DNA of 64,000 bases from Streptomyces coelicoflavus (lineage in GTDB: Bacteria; Actinomycetota; Actinomycetes; Streptomycetales; Streptomycetaceae), in assembly GCF_003112555.1 (NCBI RefSeq), contig NZ_BEWB01000002.1, forward strand, positions 186,001 through 250,000, given 5' to 3'. Both the position numbers and the translations under genes were made by a program. A model generated the notes under the pieces. The model did not search any database. It was not told the origin of the DNA and worked only from the letters and a program-made list of their open reading frames with translations. Below, piece after piece: positions 7,703 through 17,622 of this stretch. Position 1 is the stretch's first letter. Every line of letters starts with the position of its first letter.

Positions 7703-8596
7703 CTACATCCGCTTCAGTACGGCCTGCTTCGCCAGGGTGAACTCCTCGTCCGTCAGCACCCCGGAGCGGTGCAGCTCACCCAGCTCCCGCAGCCGGCGCA
7801 GCAGCGCGTCGTGGTCGTCCTCGGCGGCCGGTGCGGACGCCGGCGCCGGGGCGGGAGTCTCCTCGGCGGGGCCGGCGTCCTCCGGGGCCGTGCGGGCGGC
7901 CGGGTGCGGGAGGCGGGCCTGGACGGCCGCGGCCACCAGGGCCATCAGCGGGTCCCGTTTGAAGCCCCACAGCTCCACCGCGTTGGGGTCGTACTTCGGC
8001 GGCACCTTGCTCGGCGCCGCCCGCACGGTGAAGCGCAGGTGGCCGTTCTCCAGGCCCACCGTCGGCTGCCACTCCACGGCGACGATGTCGGCCAGGGGGA
8101 GGGTGCGCGGCCCGGCGGCGGACTTGGCGTCCTCCGCCTGCCACTTCCACTCCAGCCGCACCCGCTCCCCGTCGAAGTTCGCTACGCCGTCCCCGGCCGA
8201 CACCGACAGCGGCACCGACGGCCCCGGCAGCAGGTAGGCGTCCACCGGGCCGGACGGAACCTGGTCGAGGAGCAGCGCGTTGCGCACCTCGTCCACGAAG
8301 TACTCGGCCACGCCGTACCGGTCGGGCTCCACCAGGAGCTGGTACGGGTCGTGCGGCTCGGTCAGCCGGCCGCCCGTCGCGTGCAGCAGGGGATCGGCGC
8401 CGTCCCGCAGCCGCAGCCTGAGCCGCCCCGACTTCTTCCCCTGCTCGAACGATATGCCCGCCAACGCGGCGAGCGGCACGAGCAGTTCACCCAGCTCCCT
8501 GCGGAGCAGACCCACGTTCTTGTCCCGCCCGGGTGTCAGCCGCAGGGCGTCGCCGTCGAAGACCCACGTTCCGTCCTTCTGGATGATTTCCGCCAT
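7703..8596 (-). CDS. DUF4429 protein with C-terminal SHOCT domain
   Basis: A 297-residue cytoplasmic protein. The N-terminal two thirds (about 1-220) match the DUF4429 pattern: two similar beta-rich halves, one beginning AEIIQKDGTWVFDGDALRLT and one near ANFDGERVRLEWKWQ. A Pro/Ala-rich linker (about 225-262) leads to a SHOCT helix-hairpin with the typical ending LGELHRSGVLTDEEFTLAKQ. SHOCT domains are thought to mediate oligomerisation; the function is unknown. No ribosome site is obvious before the ATG. Divergent from the hexosaminidase gene. Confidence 0.85.
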   Translation of the reverse strand: MAEIIQKDGTWVFDGDALRLTPGRDKNVGLLRRELGELLVPLAALAGISFEQGKKSGRLRLRLRDGADPLLHATGGRLTEPHDPYQLLVEPDRYGVAEYFVDEVRNALLLDQVPSGPVDAYLLPGPSVPLSVSAGDGVANFDGERVRLEWKWQAEDAKSAAGPRTLPLADIVAVEWQPTVGLENGHLRFTVRAAPSKVPPKYDPNAVELWGFKRDPLMALVAAAVQARLPHPAARTAPEDAGPAEETPAPAPASAPAAEDDHDALLRRLRELGELHRSGVLTDEEFTLAKQAVLKRM

Positions 8597-8710
8597 GCGG
8601 CAATTGTTTCATCGCTCCCGTGGGCGGTGATGGTGCGGGAGAGTGGTCCGTGCCCGTCCTCAACGCCCAAGCCCGACCCCTCGATTGCACTCATCGCGAA
8701 GGGAGCCCAC

Positions 8711-10318
8711 GTGAGACCTCATCGACGGCACCACAGAACGACTCCCCGCATCTCCCGGCTGCTGGGATCGCTGCTGCTGGTGGCGGCGGTCGGCGCCATG
8801 ACCACCGGCGCCGCCCCGGACCGGAAGGCGCCCGTCCGGCCGACGCCCCTCGACCGGGTGATCCCGGCCCCCGCCTCGGTCGACCCCGGCGGCGCGCCGT
8901 ACCGCATCACGCGCGGCACCCACATCCGCGTCGACGACTCGCGCGAGGCCCGCCGCGTCGGCGACTACCTCGCGGACCTGCTGCGGCCCGCCACCGGCTA
9001 CCGGCTCCCCGTCACCGGCCACGGCCACGGCGGCATACGGCTGCGCCTGGCGGGCGGCCCGTACGGCGACGAGGGCTACCGCCTCGACAGCGGCCCCGCA
9101 GGCGTCACCATCACCGCCCGCAAGGCCGCCGGACTCTTCCACGGCGTCCAGACCCTGCGTCAGCTGCTGCCCCCCGCCGTCGAGAAGGACTCCGCGCAGC
9201 CCGGCCCCTGGCTGGTCGCGGGCGGCACCATAGAGGACACGCCGCGCTACGCCTGGCGCAGCGCGATGCTCGACGTCTCCCGACACTTCTTCGGCGTGGA
9301 CGAGGTCAAGCGCTACATCGACCGCGTCGCCCGTTACAAGTACAACAAGCTCCACCTGCACCTCAGCGACGACCAGGGCTGGCGCATCGCCATCGACTCC
9401 TGGCCGCGCCTGGCGACATACGGCGGCTCCACCGAGGTCGGCGGCGGCCCCGGCGGCTACTACACCAAGGCGGAGTACAAGGAGATCGTGCGTTACGCGG
9501 CCTCCCGCCACCTCGAGGTGGTCCCCGAGATCGACATGCCGGGCCACACCAACGCCGCCCTCGCCTCCTACGCCGAGCTGAACTGCGACGGTGTGGCGCC
9601 CCCGCTGTACACCGGCACCAAGGTCGGCTTCAGCTCGCTGTGCGTGGACAAGGACGTCACCTACGACTTCGTGGACGACGTCATCGGCGAACTCGCCGCG
9701 CTCACCCCCGGCCGCTACCTCCACATCGGCGGCGACGAGGCGCACTCCACGCCCAAGGCCGACTTCGTGGCGTTCATGAAGCGGGTGCAGCCGATCGTCG
9801 CCAAGTACGGCAAGACGGTCGTCGGCTGGCACCAGCTGGCCGGCGCGGAACCGGTCGAGGGCGCGCTCGTCCAGTACTGGGGCCTGGACCGCACCGGCGA
9901 CGCCGAGAAGGCCGAGGTCGCCGAGGCCGCCAGGAACGGCACGGGGCTGATCCTCTCCCCGGCCGACCGGACGTACCTGGACATGAAGTACACCAAGGAC
10001 ACCCCGCTGGGCCTGTCCTGGGCGGGCTACGTCGAGGTGCAGCGGTCCTACGACTGGGACCCGGCCGGCTATCTGCCGGGCGCCCCGGCCGACGCGGTCC
10101 GCGGCGTCGAGGCCCCGCTGTGGACGGAGACCCTGTCCGACCCGGACCAGCTGGACTACATGGCCTTCCCGAGGCTGCCGGGCGTCGCCGAACTGGGCTG
10201 GTCCCAGGCGTCCACGCACGACTGGGACACCTACAAGGTGCGGCTCGCCGCGCAGGCCCCGTACTGGGAGGCGGCGGGGATCGACTTCTACCGCTCGCCG
10301 CAGGTGCCCTGGACCTGA
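8711..10318 (+). CDS. Secreted beta-N-acetylhexosaminidase (GH20)
   Basis: A 535-residue GH20 enzyme cleaving terminal GlcNAc from chitin oligosaccharides. The start is the GTG behind AAGGGAG. A basic N terminus (MRPHRRHHR) and a hydrophobic run (LLGSLLLVAAVGAM) form a signal peptide. The GH20b domain (about 45-175) precedes the TIM-barrel domain. The catalytic motif is HIGGDEAHS (Asp342-Glu343), as in substrate-assisted GH20 catalysis; HLHLSDDQGWR and VVPEIDMPGHT are family signatures. Length and order match S. coelicolor SCO2786. It ends at a strong bidirectional terminator facing desD. Confidence 0.94.
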   Translation: MRPHRRHHRTTPRISRLLGSLLLVAAVGAMTTGAAPDRKAPVRPTPLDRVIPAPASVDPGGAPYRITRGTHIRVDDSREARRVGDYLADLLRPATGYRLPVTGHGHGGIRLRLAGGPYGDEGYRLDSGPAGVTITARKAAGLFHGVQTLRQLLPPAVEKDSAQPGPWLVAGGTIEDTPRYAWRSAMLDVSRHFFGVDEVKRYIDRVARYKYNKLHLHLSDDQGWRIAIDSWPRLATYGGSTEVGGGPGGYYTKAEYKEIVRYAASRHLEVVPEIDMPGHTNAALASYAELNCDGVAPPLYTGTKVGFSSLCVDKDVTYDFVDDVIGELAALTPGRYLHIGGDEAHSTPKADFVAFMKRVQPIVAKYGKTVVGWHQLAGAEPVEGALVQYWGLDRTGDAEKAEVAEAARNGTGLILSPADRTYLDMKYTKDTPLGLSWAGYVEVQRSYDWDPAGYLPGAPADAVRGVEAPLWTETLSDPDQLDYMAFPRLPGVAELGWSQASTHDWDTYKVRLAAQAPYWEAAGIDFYRSPQVPWT

Positions 10319-10333
10319 CCCGGACGGCACGAC

Positions 10334-10365
10334 GGGCACCCCGGAGGACCGTCTCCGGGGTGCCC
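10334..10365. terminator. Bidirectional terminator, hexosaminidase/desD
   Basis: Perfect 13-bp stem GGGCACCCCGGAG/CTCCGGGGTGCCC with a 6-nt loop, lying between the convergent ends of the hexosaminidase gene and desD. Confidence 0.88.
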
Positions 10366-10378
10366 GCCCGTTGGTGGG

Positions 10379-12157
10379 TCAGAGCCCCGCGATGGGGTTC
10401 TTCAGGGTCCCGATCAGCTGGAGCGCTCCGGACGGGTCGGACAGGTCCACCATCTGCCGGTTGTCGCGCAGCTGGAGCCGGTTGAGGCAGGACAGCGCGA
10501 ACTCGGGCGCGAACATGTCGTACCGCTCGAACTTCTCGGCCAGCTCCGGCACCGACTCCTGGTACTCCCGGGTGACCTCCGCGACCGTCCGCCAGAAGAC
10601 GTTCTCCGCCACGATGCCCTCCTCCGCCAGGTTCGCGGCGAGGAAGCGGAAGAAGCAGTCGAAGACGTCCGTGAAGATGGAGAGGAGCTTCTTGTCGTCG
10701 GGCACGTCCACCGCGATGCGGGAGACCTCCGGCGGCAGCACCGCGTCCGGGTCCATCACCGCGATCTCCTCGGCGATGTCCTTGTAGACGGCCCGCCGCA
10801 CCACGCCGTCCTCCAGGACCAGGATCACGTTCTCGCCGTGCGGCATGTACACCAGGTCGTAGGCGTAGAAGCTGTGCAGCAGCGGGACGTAGTAGGCCCG
10901 CAGGTAGTGCCGCAGCCACTCGGCGGGCGCGAGCCCGGACCGCTCGATCAGTGCCCCCGCGAAGGAGGCGCCCTCGTGGTCGACGTGGACCAGGGAGGCC
11001 ATGGTGGCGAGGGTCTCGCCGTCCCGGAGGGAGGGCACGGGGCTCTCCCGCCACAGCGCCGCCAGCATCTTGCGGTACGGCGAGTAGCGGTCGGTGGCCC
11101 GCTCGTACTCCAGGTGCCGGTAGCCGACGGCCGCCCGCTCCCGGATGATGCTCAGCCCCGTCCCCTTCAGCACCGGGTCGCCCTCGATCAGCTGGGCGAG
11201 CCAGTCGTTGATGGCCGGGGTGGCCTCCATGTACGCCGCCGACAGGCCGCGCATGAAACCCATGTTGAGGACGGACAGGGCCGTCTTCACGTAGTGCTTC
11301 CCGGGGTGCGAGGCGTTGAAGAAGGTGCGGATGGACTGCTGGGCCAGGTACTCGTCGTCGCCCTCGCCCAGGCACACCAGGTGGCCCCGGGCGACCTCGG
11401 CGGCGAAGGTGACGGTGAGCTTGTTCCACCACTGCCAGGGGTGGACCGGGATCAGGAAGTAGTCGGCCGGGTCCAGGCCGCGCCCGCGCAGGACGCCGTG
11501 GAAGCGGTCGACGGTCCCCTCGCCCAGCTCGTCCCGGACGAAGGACTCGTACTCGATGCCCACGCCCGCCGTGAACGCCGCCCGCGAGCGGTGCGCGGCC
11601 AGCCACACCAGCCGGACCGGGCTCGCGGTCTCGGGGGCGTACGACAGGTACTCGTGGACGCCGAAGCCGAGCCGGCCGTTGTTGGCGACGAAGCACGGGT
11701 GGCCCTCGGTCATGCCGGTCTCGACGGCCTGGAAGTCGTCGCTCCGGGCCAGTTCGGCGGAGGTGACCCGCGGCTTGGTCAGCTTGTAGCAGGTGCCGGA
11801 GAGGGTGGAGGAGATCTCCTCCAGGTAGACCGGGAGGACCTCGTCGCTCAGGCCCAGCGTCTGCTTCAGCTCGACGAAGAAGTCCAGCGCGGAGAGCGGG
11901 AGTTCGGCGCCGTGACGGTGGCGGGTGATGGAGTCGGCCGCCACCTGCCAGTGGTCCAGGGACCGGACGGTGGCGGTGAAGCGGTACTCGGTCGTGCCGT
12001 CGTCGCTGCGGACGACGTACGACTCCCCGTCCGGCTCCCGCTCGGGGGTCAGCAGGCGCTCGTGCGTGAACTCGGCGAGCGCCTTGCGGACCAGGAGGCG
12101 GTCGGCCCGCTCCCAGTGCTCGGGGGTCAGGTGGGCGACGGCGTCGGCGAGGCTCAT
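10379..12157 (-). CDS. desD: Desferrioxamine synthetase DesD (IucA/IucC-type NIS synthetase)
   Basis: A 592-residue NRPS-independent siderophore synthetase. It joins N-hydroxy-N-succinylcadaverine units with ATP and closes the macrocycle of desferrioxamine E (or makes the linear B form). IucA/IucC features include HPWQWWNK near residue 240, the ATP-site region TFFNASHPGKHYVKTALS, and a C-terminal FhuF-like region. The ATG overlaps the desC stop by 4 bases, so it is the last gene of desABCD and should share the desA iron box. It ends at a strong hairpin. Confidence 0.96.
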   Translation of the reverse strand: MSLADAVAHLTPEHWERADRLLVRKALAEFTHERLLTPEREPDGESYVVRSDDGTTEYRFTATVRSLDHWQVAADSITRHRHGAELPLSALDFFVELKQTLGLSDEVLPVYLEEISSTLSGTCYKLTKPRVTSAELARSDDFQAVETGMTEGHPCFVANNGRLGFGVHEYLSYAPETASPVRLVWLAAHRSRAAFTAGVGIEYESFVRDELGEGTVDRFHGVLRGRGLDPADYFLIPVHPWQWWNKLTVTFAAEVARGHLVCLGEGDDEYLAQQSIRTFFNASHPGKHYVKTALSVLNMGFMRGLSAAYMEATPAINDWLAQLIEGDPVLKGTGLSIIRERAAVGYRHLEYERATDRYSPYRKMLAALWRESPVPSLRDGETLATMASLVHVDHEGASFAGALIERSGLAPAEWLRHYLRAYYVPLLHSFYAYDLVYMPHGENVILVLEDGVVRRAVYKDIAEEIAVMDPDAVLPPEVSRIAVDVPDDKKLLSIFTDVFDCFFRFLAANLAEEGIVAENVFWRTVAEVTREYQESVPELAEKFERYDMFAPEFALSCLNRLQLRDNRQMVDLSDPSGALQLIGTLKNPIAGL

Positions 12158-12702
12158 GCGGACACCGCCCTCTCGAACTGCTCGCGGGTGCAGAAGCTCA
12201 GCAACGCCTTCTTCTCCGGCTTCTGGATCTCGCGCTCGGGCACGAATCCGACGGCTGCGTTCAGGGCGTGGACGGCGGTGTTGGCGACGTCCGGTTCGAC
12301 GACGACCCGCCGGGTCGCCGGGTCGGCGAACAGCGCGGCCATCACGGTGGTGATCACGGCGCGGGTGAAGCCGTGCACGGGCCGGTCGGTCGGCGCGACC
12401 AGGAAGTGCATGCCGACGTCGCCCGGCTCGGGCTCGTACAGCCCGACCAGCTCGCGGTGGGCGGGGTCGTAGCGTTCCGTCAGGAAGGCCGGGACGCCGT
12501 CGTGCAGGCCGAGGTGGGCCTGCTGGTGCTCGTCGGCGGCCAGCTCCATGTAGGCCCGCTCGACGTCCACCAGCCGGGCGTCCTGCATCATCCAGAACGC
12601 GGACTTGGGGTGGGTGAGCCAGCTGTGCAGCAGCTCGGCGTCGGTCAGCGGGTCGACGGGGCGCAGGGTCAGCGCCCCGACCGCGGTGGTGGCCGTACTC
12701 AT
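12154..12702 (-). CDS. desC: Hydroxycadaverine N-acyltransferase DesC (GNAT fold)
   Basis: A 182-residue acyl-CoA-dependent transferase of the IucB/siderophore GNAT type. It acylates N-hydroxycadaverine with succinyl- or acetyl-CoA before DesD assembly. Recognisable are [18 protein letters not shown] near the N terminus, [20 protein letters not shown] (CoA-binding region) and [20 protein letters not shown]. The start overlaps the desB stop and its end overlaps desD, both by 4 bases, indicating translational coupling. Confidence 0.94.
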   Translation of the reverse strand: MSTATTAVGALTLRPVDPLTDAELLHSWLTHPKSAFWMMQDARLVDVERAYMELAADEHQQAHLGLHDGVPAFLTERYDPAHRELVGLYEPEPGDVGMHFLVAPTDRPVHGFTRAVITTVMAALFADPATRRVVVEPDVANTAVHALNAAVGFVPEREIQKPEKKALLSFCTREQFERAVSA

Positions 12703-13979
12703 ACGGAGAACTCCTGGAACGCGATCGTCTTCTCGACCGGGTAGTACTCGGTGCCCGTCAGCTCCCGGACGATGCAGCTGTTGCGGTAGGCACCCATGCC
12801 CAGGTCGGGGCTGGTGATGCTGTGTGTGTGGACCCCCGCGTTCTGAAGGAACACGCCGCTTCCCGTGACGTCGACCGCGTAGTTGCGGGCGATGTCGAAG
12901 TTGCCGCGGCTGTCGTGGCGCAGCCGGTCGCGGACGGGCTTGAGGAACTCCGGCTCGGTGTACCGGTAGCCGGTGGCGAGGACCAGGCCCTCGGTCTCGA
13001 TCTCGAAGTCCTCGCCCTGCTCCTCCTGGCGGAAGCCGAGGGTGTAGGTGCCGTCCGCGTACCGGGCGCTGGTGAGGGCCGAGTTGGTGAGCAGACGGGT
13101 GGGGACCGGACCGGCGAGCTTCTTCTGGTAGAGCAGGTCGAAGATCTCGTTGATCAGGTCGCCGTCGATGCCCTTGAACAGGCCCTTCTGCTCGGCCGTG
13201 AGGCGGTAGCGGGTGTCCTCGGGCAGCGCGTGGTAGTAGTCCACGTACTCCGGGGACGTCATCTCCAGCGTCAGCTTGGTGTACTCGAGGGGGAAGAAGC
13301 GCGGGGAGCGGGTGACCCAGTTGAGCCGGTAGCCGTGGACGTCGATCTCGCCCAGCAGGTCCTGGTAGATCTCGGCGGCGGACTGGCCGCTGCCGACCAG
13401 CGTGATCGACTTCTTCTTCACCAGCTCCGCCCGCTGCTGGACGTAACGGCTGTTGTGGAGGAAGTCGCCGGCCAGGCCCCGGCAGGCGTCCGGGATGTGC
13501 GGCGGGGTGCCGGTGCCCAGGACGAGGCGGCGGGCGCGGTAGGTGTCGCCGGAGGTGGTGGCGACGGCGTACAGCTCCTCCCGCTCGTCGTACGTCACCT
13601 CGGTGACCGTGGTGGAGAAGCGGACGCTGCTCAGCTTGTGCGCGGCCCAGCGGCAGTAGTCGTCGTACTCGACGCGCAGCGGGTAGAAGTTCTCGCGGAT
13701 GTAGAAGGAGTAGAGGCGGCCCTTCTCCTTCAGGTAGTTGAGGAAGGAGTACGGCGAGGTCGGGTCGGCGAGCGTGACCAGGTCCGACATGAACGGGGTC
13801 TGGAGGTGGGCGCCCTCCAGGAACATGCCGGCGTGCCACTCGAAGTCCGGCTTGGACTCCAGGAAGACGCCGTTCAGCCCGGCGATCGGCTCGGTGAGGC
13901 AGGCCAGGCCGAGGTTGAAGGGGCCGAGGCCGATGCCCACGAAGTCGTAGGGGGCGCTGGCTTCAGGAAGCGCGGTCAA
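12699..13979 (-). CDS. desB: Cadaverine N-monooxygenase DesB
   Basis: A 426-residue flavin N-hydroxylating monooxygenase of the IucD/SidA/PvdA family that converts cadaverine to N-hydroxycadaverine using NADPH and O2. The FAD motif [12 protein letters not shown] lies at about residues 16-27, the NADPH-binding motif [10 protein letters not shown] near 197, and the [10 protein letters not shown] signature near 340. Its first 17 bases overlap the end of desA, and it is coupled to desC by an ATGA overlap. Confidence 0.95.
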   Translation of the reverse strand: MTALPEASAPYDFVGIGLGPFNLGLACLTEPIAGLNGVFLESKPDFEWHAGMFLEGAHLQTPFMSDLVTLADPTSPYSFLNYLKEKGRLYSFYIRENFYPLRVEYDDYCRWAAHKLSSVRFSTTVTEVTYDEREELYAVATTSGDTYRARRLVLGTGTPPHIPDACRGLAGDFLHNSRYVQQRAELVKKKSITLVGSGQSAAEIYQDLLGEIDVHGYRLNWVTRSPRFFPLEYTKLTLEMTSPEYVDYYHALPEDTRYRLTAEQKGLFKGIDGDLINEIFDLLYQKKLAGPVPTRLLTNSALTSARYADGTYTLGFRQEEQGEDFEIETEGLVLATGYRYTEPEFLKPVRDRLRHDSRGNFDIARNYAVDVTGSGVFLQNAGVHTHSITSPDLGMGAYRNSCIVRELTGTEYYPVEKTIAFQEFSV

Positions 13980-15405
13980 GGGAGTCTCCCAGGTACTGCT
14001 CGGCGTGGCCGGCGATCAGGTCGAGGACGGCGGCGATGTCGGCCGTGGTCGTCTCGGGGTTGAGCAGGGTGAACTTCAGGTAGTGGCGTCCGGCGACCTT
14101 GGTGCCCGCGACCACGGCGTCGCCGGAGGCGAACAGGGCCTTGCGGGCGTAGAGGTTGGCGCGGTCGATCTCGGCGGGGTCGGTGACGGCGGCCGGGATG
14201 TGGCGGAAGACCAGGGTGGAGAGCGACGGCTCGACGACCACGTCGAAGCGGGGGTCGGCGGCGAGCAGTTTCCAGGCCTCGGCGGCCAGGTCGCAGACCT
14301 CGTCGAAGAGTGCGCCGATGCCGTCGGCGCCCATCACGCGCAGCGTCATCCACAGCTTGAGCGCGTCGAAGCGGCGGGTGGTCTGGAGGGACTTGTCCAC
14401 CTGGTTGGGGATACGTTCCTGCACCATGCGGCGCGGGTTGAGGTACTCCGCGTGGTAGGTGGCGTGGCGCAGGGTGGCCGCGTCCCGGACCAGCACGGCG
14501 GAGGAACTGACCGGCTGGAAGAAGGACTTGTGGTAGTCCACGGTGACCGAGTCGGCCCGCTCGATGCCGTCGATGCGGTCCCGGTACTTCAGTGAGGCGA
14601 GCAGTCCGCAGCCGTAGGCCGCGTCGACGTGCATCCACACGCCGTACTGCTCGCACAGCCCGGCGATCTCCGGCAGCGGGTCGATGGAGCCGAAGTCGGT
14701 GGTGCCGCCGGTGGCGACGACGGCCATGGGGACGAGGCCGTCCTTCGCGCAGCGCTCCAGCTCCCGGGCGAGGGCGACGGTCTGCATGCGCTTGTCGTGG
14801 TCGACGGGGACCGACACGACGGCGTCGGGGCCCAGGCCGAGCAGTTTCGCCGACTTCTTCACGCTGAAGTGGCTCACCTCGGAGGCGAAGACGCGCAGGT
14901 CGGCGAGGTTCTCGGTCTTCGCCTCCTCGCGGGCCAGGAGCAGCGCCTGGAGGTTGGACTGGGTGCCGCCCGAGGTGAACACGCCGTCGGCCGCCGGGCC
15001 GAGGCCGATCCGGGCACAGGTCCAGTCGATGAGCTTCCGCTCGATGAGCGTGCCGCCGGCCGACTGGTCCCAGGTGTCCAGGGAGGAGTTGACGGCGGAC
15101 AGGACCGCCTCGCCGAGCACCGCCGGTATGACGACGGGGCAGTTGAGGTGGGCGAGGTAGCGGGGGTGGTGGAAGTAGACGGCGTCGCGGAGGTAGACGT
15201 CCTCCAGCTCGTCGAGGACCGCGGCCGTGTCGTGCAGCGGCCGGTCGAGGTCGATCCCGTCGATGCGGGGGGCGAGGGCGTCGACCGTGACACCGGTGAA
15301 CGGGCGGTCGGTGGTGGCGATTCTGGCGGCCACCCGCTCGACTCCTTCGGTCACGGAGCGGCGGTACTGCTCCGCGGTGGCGTCGTTGAGCAGGTGCGAG
15401 CGCAT
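13963..15405 (-). CDS. desA: Lysine decarboxylase DesA (PLP-dependent)
   Basis: A 480-residue group II PLP decarboxylase that makes cadaverine from lysine, the first step of desferrioxamine synthesis. The ATG ([17 protein letters not shown]) was chosen because GGAGG precedes it; a longer frame lacks support. The PLP lysine is in [24 protein letters not shown] carries the PLP-interacting Asp. It is first in the des operon, 58 bp downstream of a perfect iron box, so it should be repressed by DmdR1 with Fe(II). Confidence 0.96.
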   Translation of the reverse strand: MRSHLLNDATAEQYRRSVTEGVERVAARIATTDRPFTGVTVDALAPRIDGIDLDRPLHDTAAVLDELEDVYLRDAVYFHHPRYLAHLNCPVVIPAVLGEAVLSAVNSSLDTWDQSAGGTLIERKLIDWTCARIGLGPAADGVFTSGGTQSNLQALLLAREEAKTENLADLRVFASEVSHFSVKKSAKLLGLGPDAVVSVPVDHDKRMQTVALARELERCAKDGLVPMAVVATGGTTDFGSIDPLPEIAGLCEQYGVWMHVDAAYGCGLLASLKYRDRIDGIERADSVTVDYHKSFFQPVSSSAVLVRDAATLRHATYHAEYLNPRRMVQERIPNQVDKSLQTTRRFDALKLWMTLRVMGADGIGALFDEVCDLAAEAWKLLAADPRFDVVVEPSLSTLVFRHIPAAVTDPAEIDRANLYARKALFASGDAVVAGTKVAGRHYLKFTLLNPETTTADIAAVLDLIAGHAEQYLGDSLDRAS

Positions 15406-15462
15406 GTGGGGGTCCTCCGGTGGGGACGGTCCGAGAGGGGCTGAAGAGGGCAAGCCCTCTGA

Positions 15463-15491
15463 TCGACTTAGGTTAGCCTAACCTAAGTCGA
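15463..15491. promoter_or_regulatory. Iron box (DmdR1/IdeR operator) of desABCD
   Basis: A perfect 29-bp palindrome (14-bp arms around a central C) whose core is TTAGGTTAGCCTAACCTAA at 15468-15486. This fits the actinobacterial DtxR/DmdR iron-box consensus TTAGGTTAGGCTCACCTAA but is more symmetric. It ends 58 bp before the desA start and 62 bp from the end of the reductase gene. Confidence 0.95.
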
Positions 15492-15552
15492 GTGGATCAA
15501 ACGTGTGTCGGGGGGTGACCACCGTCACTGCGGCCCCCGCAGGGCGCAAACG

Positions 15553-16413
15553 TCAGCCCTGCTCGCGCAGTTGCTCCTCCGTCAGGCCCCGGCGCCAGTA
15601 ACCGACGAAGGTGACGCGCCGGCGGTCGACGCCGCGCTCGCCCACGAAGTGCCGCCGCAACTGCTTGACGCGGCCGGACTCACCCGCGAGCCAGACGTAG
15701 GGGTGCCCGGCGGTCGGGAGCCGGGCGTCGCGGAGGGCGGCGAGGGTGGCCTCGGGGCCGCCGTCGGCGTCCCCGACCAGCCAGGTGACCTCGGCGTCCG
15801 CGGCCGTCCCGACGTCCTGCACGTCGCCGGCGTGCGGCACCTCCAGCCAGACCCGGGCGCGGGTGCCGGCCGGCAGTGCCTCCAGGGCGGCGCAGGCGGC
15901 GGGTACGGCGGTCTCGTCGGCCCAGATCACCACCAGGTCGGTGTCCCCGGGCGGCCGGAAGCGGATCGCCCGGTTGTCCGCGACCGCCGGGCCGAGGATC
16001 AGCACGCGGTCGCCCGGGGCGGCGCCGGCGGCCCAGCGGGCGGCGGGACCGGCCTGCACCCCCGACCCCGGTTCGAGGCCGTGCAGCACGAAGTCGACGT
16101 CGATCTCGGCGGTGTGTCCCTCGCCGTCCCGGCGCAGCGCCCGCAGCGTGTAGGAGCGCATCACCGCCCGTACGTCCTCCGGCAGTTCGCGCCAGCCCTG
16201 CCACCAGCCCTCGCCCAGCTCGACCGGCACCGCGGGCTCCGCCTGCCCCGGGTGCGGCAGGAACAGCGACAGCGACTGGTCGAGGCCGTCGGAGCGGAAG
16301 GCCCGCAGGTCGGGCCCCGCGAAGGTGACCCGGGTCAGGGACGGGCCGAGCCGCCGCGTCCGTACGACCTGGAGGGAGAAGAAACGGAACGGGGCGGCCA
16401 CGGCCGTCGTCAT
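15553..16413 (-). CDS. Siderophore-interacting protein / ferric-siderophore reductase (DesF-like)
   Basis: A 286-residue FAD-binding reductase of the SIP (ViuB/YqjH) family, expected to release iron from imported ferrioxamine by reduction. The N-terminal ferredoxin-reductase beta-barrel includes RSYTLRALRRD, the FAD-contacting RxYTxR motif, near residue 86. The C-terminal NAD(P)H-like domain has VWLAGESGRVKQLRRHFV, and VGYWRRGLTEEQ ends the family domain. The ATG follows GGAG, 29 bp from the desE stop, so it is probably co-transcribed with desE from the second iron box. Corresponds to SCO2781. Confidence 0.92.
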   Translation of the reverse strand: MTTAVAAPFRFFSLQVVRTRRLGPSLTRVTFAGPDLRAFRSDGLDQSLSLFLPHPGQAEPAVPVELGEGWWQGWRELPEDVRAVMRSYTLRALRRDGEGHTAEIDVDFVLHGLEPGSGVQAGPAARWAAGAAPGDRVLILGPAVADNRAIRFRPPGDTDLVVIWADETAVPAACAALEALPAGTRARVWLEVPHAGDVQDVGTAADAEVTWLVGDADGGPEATLAALRDARLPTAGHPYVWLAGESGRVKQLRRHFVGERGVDRRRVTFVGYWRRGLTEEQLREQG

Positions 16414-16442
16414 GGAGGGCTCCGGGGGAGAAAGGGGGAGGG

Positions 16443-17495
16443 TCAGCCGACCTTCTTGGCGTTCTCGATCGCCTCGGCCAGGTTGTCGAGGAGCGGCGTG
16501 CACTTGTCGTAGGACAGGATCGGCTCGGGGGAGCGGGCGATGACCTGGCCGGCCTTGACCGCGGGGAGCTTCTTCCAGGTGCCCTCGGTGATGTCCGCGG
16601 GCTGGATGGTCGAGGCGCGGTCGTCCATGATGATGACGTCGGCCGGGTACTTGTCGACGTTCTCCCAGCTCAGGGACTCGAACCAGCCGCCGGTCGCCTT
16701 CTTGGCCGCCTCGGAGGGCTCCACGAAGTTCACGCCGAGCGCCTTGAAGTACTCCAGGTCCACCGAGAGGTTGGTGCCGGAGACGTAGAACAGGTCGGGG
16801 CTCGCGGAGCCGGCCAGCACCCGGATCTCGGGCCGGGCCTTGGCGGCGGCGCGCAGCCGGGCGGCGGCCTTGTCGAAGGCGGCCTTGGCGTCGGTGACCT
16901 TCTTGGCCTTCATGTCCGCGCCGAGCGACTCGGCCAGCTCCCACATGCGCTGGAGCGGCTGCGTGAGCTGGCGGTCGAAGACCGAGATCGCGACGCTCGG
17001 GGCGAGCTTGGCGATCTTGTCCTTCGACTCCTCCGGGACGGACCACAGGGTGCCCGCGGTGTCGAAGGTGGTCGTGATGAGCACCTGGGGGGCGAGGGAG
17101 GCGTACTTCTCGACGTTGAGCTTGCCCCACTCGTTGCCGAGGACGGTGACCTTGTCCACGTCGAGGTCGCCGGCCTGCACGTCGGGCTTGCCGTCCTTGG
17201 TGGTGGTCGGGCCGAAGACGCCCTTGACCTGGACGCCGTAGTCGAAGAGGGCGGCGGCGACACCGGTGAAGGCGACGATGCTCGTCGGCACCTCGTCCAG
17301 CTTCACGGTCGTGCCGCGGTCGTCCTTGAAGGACCACGGGCCGGACTTGGCGGCGCCGCCGCCCGTCGCGTCGCCCGAGCCACCGCTCTTGCCGTCGTCG
17401 TCCCCGCAGGCCGCGAGCACGGCGCCGAGGCCGAGGGCGCCGCCGGCGGCGAGGATTCCGCGGCGGGTCGGGTGGGTAGCGCTGGCGTTGGACAT
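16443..17495 (-). CDS. desE: Ferrioxamine-binding lipoprotein DesE
   Basis: A 350-residue siderophore-binding protein of the FhuD/BtuF type that captures ferrioxamines for ABC import. The N terminus has twin arginines (TRRGILAAGG) and a lipobox AVLAAC with Cys30, so export may be by Tat with lipid anchoring. A Gly/Ser/Ala linker precedes two lobes joined by a long helix. It is divergent from nothing: it lies between the acyl-CoA dehydrogenase terminator and the reductase gene, on the minus strand with its own iron box upstream. Confidence 0.94.
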   Translation of the reverse strand: MSNASATHPTRRGILAAGGALGLGAVLAACGDDDGKSGGSGDATGGGAAKSGPWSFKDDRGTTVKLDEVPTSIVAFTGVAAALFDYGVQVKGVFGPTTTKDGKPDVQAGDLDVDKVTVLGNEWGKLNVEKYASLAPQVLITTTFDTAGTLWSVPEESKDKIAKLAPSVAISVFDRQLTQPLQRMWELAESLGADMKAKKVTDAKAAFDKAAARLRAAAKARPEIRVLAGSASPDLFYVSGTNLSVDLEYFKALGVNFVEPSEAAKKATGGWFESLSWENVDKYPADVIIMDDRASTIQPADITEGTWKKLPAVKAGQVIARSPEPILSYDKCTPLLDNLAEAIENAKKVG

Positions 17496-17551
17496 GGTGG
17501 TGGCTGCCTTCGAACGGTGCGGAGCGTCGTGCCCTGCGGGACAATTCGAAG

Positions 17552-17570
17552 GTAGGTTAGCCTAACCTCA
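17552..17570. promoter_or_regulatory. Iron box (DmdR1/IdeR operator) of desE
   Basis: On the minus strand TGAGGTTAGGCTAACCTAC resembles the DmdR iron box; AGGTTAG and CTAACCT form perfect 7-bp arms around a central base (17554-17568). It lies 56 bp upstream of desE. Confidence 0.92.
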
Positions 17571-17581
17571 GGTCTTGTCCA

Positions 17582-17608
17582 GGGGCGGGGCCCGCGGGAC
17601 CCCGCCCC
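17582..17608. terminator. Terminator of the leucine-degradation operon
   Basis: GGGGCGGGG and CCCCGCCCC can pair across a 9-nt loop 15 bases downstream of the acyl-CoA dehydrogenase stop. It also insulates the desE promoter from read-through. Confidence 0.75.
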
Positions 17609-17622
17609 CGGCCGTCCGGGTC

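Noticed and set aside
5575..7740. 721-codon frame opposite glmS
   Set aside because: Shadow of glmS; no ribosome site or recognisable domain.
8642..8657. DasR (dre)-like site before the GH20 gene
   Set aside because: AGTGGTCCGTGCCCGT matches only about 11 of 16 consensus positions, mostly in one half, so it was not annotated.
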